In this document: in pieces, positions 8,119 to 12,189 of the stretch
How positions within the stretch are numbered: the first letter of the stretch is position 1
How the letters are laid out: the number at the start of each line of letters is the position of its first letter
Assembly (NCBI GenBank): GCA_900618425.1
Contig: UZAN01058251.1
Span: forward strand, 1-12,189
Length of the DNA stretch: 12,189 nucleotides
Source: Echinostoma caproni
Taxonomy: Eukaryota; Platyhelminthes; Trematoda; Plagiorchiida; Echinostomatidae
Direction: 5' to 3'
Program-made: the position numbers and the translations under genes
Notes under the pieces: model-generated
What the model was told of the DNA's origin: nothing
What the model saw: the letters and a program-made list of their open reading frames with translations, nothing else
Databases searched by the model: none

Positions 8119-9250
8119 TTTCCTACTCAGATCGATAAATGTCTCAGAGTAATGGGGAAGGATAGAAAAGGAATATGTGGGCTTAAGTAGCTGTGCATAC
8201 TATAAAACGGTCAGGAATGAGAAAAGGTGGTTGTGGATAGTGAATGCACAACTGTTATATAAACTTAACGGTTGTGAAATCCAATGGGTAGAAAGGCAGA
8301 AAAACTGGAAAAAACCAAATTCCTGATGTTGAAGTTATGACAAAAAAGTAATGAGAAAATATGGTGTTCAAAAAATTGTCCTGTTTTTTCTATTTCCGAA
8401 ATGAGATGAGTTTATGACAAATGGTGTGAACATAAGCATCTCTGAAAAAGAGATTAATGAAAGGAGAAATTAGGAGTGAATACCACAAAATAAATAGTAA
8501 ATAGTTGGATTTTCTAAACACAATTTACAAACAACCGTCTCACTCTAGTCGATGATACCCTCAGGATAACCGGGAAATTATTGTCCTGGATACAACTGTT
8601 CACAAGTAACCCCGTATGAGTTCAGCACCACCCTTCCATCTATTCGATTAGATTTGTTCTTTCACAAAGGTTTTCTGATCTACAGATATGGTTGACACTT
8701 TACTGAGGTCTTTTTGTAAATTTCAAAACGCTATTTTTCAGATTATTCTGGGAAATTATTTCTATCAGTTCAGTAACAGAAGATGAGTCAGTAGCGTGTA
8801 AACATCACGCACATAAATTTAAAGTTTGCTATATCCCTTCCTAATCTCACTCCAACTGTTTATCGCAATGATTTCGATGACAGTTTGACGAACTGTTGTT
8901 TTTCGAATACCCGAACAATTTATCTCCCAGATGCTTGCCTGCCACGTGAACAATGGACTCAGTTGTTCAATGTTCCAATGGCATTCTAAGTTAGTTATTT
9001 GCGAAATAAAAGTCTTGGGTGTTTCCGAAATAAACATTACCGTTATTTATTTTTGAATACAAACAGTATTATATTTAAATGGTTGACTAAATTTAGAATT
9101 CTTCACTGTCAGTGCACTCAAACATGTATTGTAAGTAAGGTTTTCAAGATAGGATCGGAATTAACACACATTATATGTTATCAGTTATCTGCAAAGAGAA
9201 ATCGAAAGATGAGAAGTTTACATTAATGATACAAGCAGAGTCAAAACATG
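8119..9250. other. no recognised gene; partly purine-rich
   Basis: Between about 8150 and 8490 the plus strand is rich in A and G (many GAAAAAGG-like runs) with few usable frames. The rest is ordinary AT-rich DNA. Short frames at 8819-9037 (-) and 8999-9226 (+) have no motif and overlap each other. Confidence 0.4.
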
Positions 9251-9505
9251 TTAATGACACCGTCGTTTTGTTTTGTCGCCAACTGGTATTTTGCTTGGCT
9301 TCGCAGCACACCAACTTTTCCTGAAGAAGTTTACGCCAGATTAGGATGCATTGGAGGAAATCGGAATAGCTTTCATATTTGACAAATGTTCTCCAGTACT
9401 GTCACAGTTGTCGCTCTCTACATCCGAGTTATAGTGTATCCCAATGTTATTGTCCAGATCGGAGGAGATCTGACTGAATTGGTGCTCGCTAGCAACATCA
9501 AACAT
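9251..9505 (-). pseudogene. acidic reading frame with one internal stop, unknown origin
   Basis: A minus-strand ATG at 9503-9505, with in-frame stops just upstream, opens MFDVASEHQFSQISSDLDNN, then IHYNSDVESDNCDSTGEHLS and MKAIPISSNAS, ending at TAA 9341-9343 (54 residues). The same frame then continues without a stop for 29 codons (SGVNFFRKSWCAAKPSKIP, VGDKTKRRCH) to TAA at 9251-9253. The first part is serine- and aspartate-rich with a strong purine-any-pyrimidine codon pattern; the second part is basic. An acceptor-like CTTCTTCAG lies just after the internal stop. An acidic start followed by a basic stretch is seen at the N-terminus of some DNA transposases and nuclear proteins, but there is no specific motif. 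Either a two-exon piece or a one-stop relic would explain it. Confidence 0.3.
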
Positions 9506-9785
9506 AATTCATTAGGATGAACCCGATTACACCGTTCTGTTTCTCAACTATCCGCGGTTCACTTCGTTGTGTGTGTGCGTTTCTGACTATTAGTTGCCGT
9601 GTTAGAAAAACAATTAAAGATTTGAGAAATACAATCATTCATAATACAGAACTATTGGATAAGTCACTCATCACCATAAAGACGAAGAAGCGAGAGAATT
9701 TATTCTTGGTTATATGAATTCACAACGCCGGTCGAAATTAGAAACATTCTTCGTTTAACATGTCACGTGATTTATGGAACAAATA
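9506..9785. other. no recognised feature
   Basis: The only frame here (9517-9717, +) is 66 codons long with lysine-rich, threonine-rich composition and no motif. Confidence 0.35.
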
Positions 9786-10169
9786 TGAATAGGAGCTTGT
9801 TCGCCATTTCGTGTTTTCCTGAATGTTACAATGGGAATCTTCAGTGAAACAAAATTGCCAACATATTATTGTGTGTTTCGTAATACAATTCCGGGCAATT
9901 CTTCCTTACCACTTAACATCGGGCTGATTGGAAGGTATTCGGCTGCTTACATGTTTCTAAAGCCAAGCAACCATACTCATTTACAACAACCGTGCATCCG
10001 AGCGCCGCAGTATATTTACGAAAGTATGACACAAGCGTCTGTACTATTCACATTCCCGATGCAATATCTAATGTTTGTTTATTTACTGATCAGTCTATTT
10101 GTTGCAACAACGTCAAAAGATGCGTCTGACTTTGCGCGTTTCAACTCACGTCAGAGAAACCTTACGTAA
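9786..10169 (+). CDS. weak candidate reading frame ending beside AATAAA
   Basis: The frame is open from 9786, with the first ATG at 9831, and stops at TAA 10167-10169 (112 residues from the ATG). It has a neutral first half (LPTYYCVFRNTIPGN, LNIGLIGRYSAAYMF), a polar centre, and a hydrophobic segment near the end (PMQYLMFVYLLISLFVATT) that could span a membrane. A short polar tail (SKDASDFARFNSRQ) follows. The canonical poly(A) signal hexamer AATAAA lies only seven bases after the stop (10176-10181), which would be very close for a normal 3-prime UTR; in AT-rich DNA this hexamer is common by chance. No family recognised. Confidence 0.22.
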
Positions 10170-10175
10170 GGAAAT

Positions 10176-10181
10176 AATAAA
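10176..10181 (+). promoter_or_regulatory. possible poly(A) signal AATAAA
   Basis: The exact hexamer lies directly downstream of the stop at 10167-10169. It is listed because of that position; the base composition makes it weak evidence. Confidence 0.2.
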
Positions 10182-10248
10182 GATTTGAAATTTAGTCATG
10201 TACTGTCAGATTAATTTCCGGTACAGTACGACAAGTTCGTCATGAGTC

Positions 10249-10268
10249 AGCTCCTTCGCGAAGGAGCT
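10249..10268. repeat. perfect 20-bp palindrome
   Basis: AGCTCCTTCG (10249-10258) is followed without a spacer by its exact reverse complement, CGAAGGAGCT (10259-10268). It is GC-richer than its surroundings and contains a central TCGCGA. It could extrude as a cruciform, bind a dimeric protein, or mark an element end. Confidence 0.85.
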
Positions 10269-10722
10269 CCAAAACCAACTGGTCGGTTATACTACTATCT
10301 AGTCTCTTGGAAGAGAACGTCCGATGATGGTAGGGGGAAAGTCGAGGCACATTATAAAATGACGTGTAGTTTACATAAGAAGACAAAATGACTTAGTTTG
10401 AGTAGAGATTACAGCTCACAACATCAAAAGTCGGACATGTCCGCGAACGAACTTGTGAGATTGGTACTGAACCAGCACGTATATTGCTGTGAAAGAAACT
10501 TGAAAAAATTGGTTCAGAAGCACACAAAGGGTTACACATATAATTATCAATATGCACGTTTTCTCACTCATCAGGATTTTATTCCACAAATATAGTCATA
10601 TCCTGTTTGATCTTTCTGTTTTCTATGCACAAGCAGACCTGCTTCCTGTATAAACTAAACCCTAAGAGGACAACCCAGAAGTACAAACAGAACAAATATG
10701 ATCTACTTCCTTAAAGTGCCGC
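10269..10722. other. no recognised gene; one short open frame
   Basis: A plus frame at 10398-10595 has its first ATG at about 10437 and reads MSANELVRLVLNQHVYCCER then NLKKLVQKHTKGYTYNYQYA. It has an ordinary protein-like composition but is short, without splice signals that I would trust, and matches no family that I know. Confidence 0.3.
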
Positions 10723-10765
10723 GACAGTGGTCCCTCTTTTCCGGAGAGGTAGGGACATCACTGTC
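10723..10765. repeat. 43-base imperfect hairpin
   Basis: GACAGTG (10723-10729) pairs with CACTGTC (10759-10765). GTCCCT (10730-10735) pairs with AGGGAC (10751-10756), leaving only AT (10757-10758) bulged. An inner CCTCT/AGAGG pairing competes for the tip. Thirteen base pairs with one two-base bulge in an otherwise AT-rich region is notable. It is short for an animal microRNA precursor, and could be a relic of an inverted-repeat element. Confidence 0.7.
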
Positions 10766-11440
10766 AACAACTTGACATTGCTCACACTCCGCGCCTGCTG
10801 ACCCTGGAACTTAAATATATAGGTGCGCGAAAATGGAATGGGGATAAAAAAAGATTTCTGGAAAAACAAACAGTGAGTTTTACTTTTGAACTTCGGTTCC
10901 ATGAAATTTATCCTTGGATTAAATGGTTCGAGAGGAATAATTCCATGAATTTAATGGGAAGCACAAAGAAAGAAATGCAGCAGAGCGGAGAAAACTAACA
11001 GCATGATAATAAAATGAGAGTGACTTTCATGTGGCCTAAGTTTCAACTCATTTCAGGATGTTGGGAGCATATGGAGCAGAAAAACGTATCACAATGCATA
11101 CGTTTACGAACCACAGGATAAATTAGATACTGATCCAAAACCTAACTGACTCTTCTCCTAATAATGAGCGGTTTTGGAATTCTGTAGAAACATTGAGAAA
11201 AAGACTGCAATAACAATTAATTTAATTTTTTACTTAAATTATGCAATAACGCTCCAGAGTAATTGCAATACTTTACACGAGAGTGTTCATAAAACCAGAT
11301 CATTGTCTTCTTACAACGGCACGTGAATTGTTGCAAAAACAAATTTTTACCGATTGAAAACTGTCGGGGGTTGACAATCTATTCTGCAATTTACTTAGTC
11401 ACACTGACAAAAGCTGTATGAACTTCATATCACCCATCCA
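10766..11440. other. no recognised feature
   Basis: AT-rich and A-rich sequence with stops in all frames. The minus frame at 10711-10902 (63 codons) runs through the hairpin and has no motif. Confidence 0.4.
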
Positions 11441-11582
11441 CTAACTCATTGATAAAATGTACTTGTTTTTTAATTGCATTTTTCTGACTCACATAGTTTT
11501 CATCCTATTCTTGTCTTCTCTTATCTATTTTCTCTTCACGCAAACACGCACACGATATAAACAACAAGTGTATATTTTCCAG

Positions 11583-12040
11583 GTACAATTTTTCTTCGCC
11601 ACGAAGTTCCAATTTTTTGCGCGTGTATGTGCGTTCGCGTTCGAGTGGGAACGTATGACACGGATGATATCATGTGTTCGCTAATCAGCAGTGCTCCAAC
11701 GCAATGTATGACTTCTGCCGAAATAAACATGGTTTCCACTGTCACGAAAGACGCGGTCAAAGTTCCTGAACAGACAAAGGTTCTCCTTCAAACGAAACCG
11801 GTCATATCCACACCAAGGCCTCCGATACTGGGTAAAACAGGTGGAAGCATCACCGGCTTGACAATTATCTGCTCAAATGTACCTGAACCGACAATCCAAC
11901 CACTTAGAGAACGACAAGGAGGAGAAATGGGAAACTGGAGTGGTTTGTGCATGCAGATGGGCATTAATGTTCTACCCGTCAGCTTCACAAGTCGACGTCG
12001 CCACATGCCGGGGAACCCAGACTGCTCCGGGTTACCCTGA
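11583..12040 (+). CDS. candidate terminal exon, unknown product (strand not certain)
   Basis: A pyrimidine-rich stretch (about 11460-11540) leads to TATATTTTCCAG ending at 11582, a good acceptor context. From there one frame is open for 151 codons to TGA at 12038-12040; the first ATG in it is 11627. After a low-complexity part (CACMCVRVRV) it reads like ordinary protein: DTDDIMCSLISSAPTQCMTS, VSTVTKDAVKVPEQTKVLLQ, a threonine- and proline-rich piece (KPVISTPRPPILGKTGG), then PTIQPLRERQGGEMGNWSG and SFTSRRRHMPGNPDCSG. From 11730 on, codons begin mostly with purines and the DNA is less AT-rich than the rest of the window. This favours a real exon on this strand. The antisense frame is open over the same bases, however, so strand and frame remain open. 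No domain is recognised. Confidence 0.35.
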
Positions 12041-12189
12041 AAGGTGATAAGGACTTGGAGGATGTTCTTCTTTCTAGTTACCTCAGAAACAGTTCCTGCC
12101 CAATCCAATCTTCCCTGATAGGCCATAGACGGAACAAACGCAGCAACAGTCCGATCCAATGAGAGCACGAGTGGAGGAAAATAAGAGGG
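11788..12189 (-). other. antisense open frame with in-frame 45-base intron candidate (alternative to the plus-strand exon)
   Basis: The minus frame is open from the window edge (12189) to TGA at 11788. Inside it, GTTTCTGAG|GTAACT (donor, intron starting at 12081) and TCACCTTTCAG|GG (acceptor, intron ending at 12037) enclose 45 bases. Removal keeps the frame, joining GRLDWAGTVSE to GNPEQSGFPGMWRRR. The remainder reads VKLTGRTLMPIC, QFPISPPCRSLSGWIVGSG and VMLPPVLPSIGGLGVDMTG. The intron size fits the very short introns known in schistosomes. Against it, codon pattern is better on the plus strand. Only one of the two strands is likely to code. Confidence 0.25.

Noticed and set aside
9831..10181. 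Complete gene with stop and poly(A) signal
   Set aside because: Not accepted as a firm gene: the AATAAA lies too close to the stop, composition is nondescript, and no homology is recognised; kept only as a weak candidate.
11880..12043. Second plus-strand frame (contains KEEKWETGVVCACRW and TCRGTQTAPGYPE) that would splice over the 43-base intron candidate
   Set aside because: It needs an acceptor after the TGA near 11860 and none is visible; codon pattern is better in the other plus frame.

Overview
The window looks like intergenic or intronic DNA from an animal nuclear genome. It is AT-rich, has microsatellites, carries two short runs of N typical of a draft assembly, and lacks dense long ORFs. 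The recognisable coding remnants are a Penelope-like element (PLE) and a CR1-like non-LTR retrotransposon, both heavily decayed. This pairing, plus hints of very short introns, suggests a flatworm, and a schistosome-like trematode would fit. That assignment is inference from element style, not proof.

Bases 1-2000 are a PLE-derived zone. A degenerate hammerhead-ribozyme-like fold lies at 34-100 (+). A PLE reverse transcriptase fragment lies at about 1300-1775 (-), with the catalytic YVDD changed to YVGD and one frameshift. Directly next to it, on the opposite strand, is a PLE-type C-terminus ending in LALPW-stop (1771-1881, +). The two fragments therefore lie back to back, as in a rearranged or inverted PLE insertion. 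Bases 2000-3200 hold simple repeats (ATT, a 16-G run, CA and TG tracts). A reading frame with coding-like composition and one internal TAG lies at 3232-3576. Bases 4345-4817 (-) hold three staggered open frames of unknown nature.

Bases 5230-7096 (+) are the body of a CR1-like LINE. The linker, the RT fingers, a QG-x-LSP motif, the position of the destroyed YADD box, an LGV-x-F motif and a C-terminal domain can be followed in order, but the reading frame changes repeatedly. Only the last 600 bases stay in one frame, with two internal stops.

Bases 7300-12189 contain no gene I recognise. They do contain several candidate exons or relics: 7333-7772 (-), 7952-8053 (+, splice signals on both sides), 9251-9505 (-, acidic, one internal stop), 9786-10169 (+, followed by AATAAA), and 11583-12040 (+). 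The last overlaps an opposite-strand open frame, and near 12040-12085 a short GT-AG intron can be drawn on either strand. A 20-base perfect palindrome (10249-10268) and a 43-base hairpin (10723-10765) are the clearest non-coding structures in this half. No tRNA, rRNA, CRISPR array or complete protein-coding gene was found.
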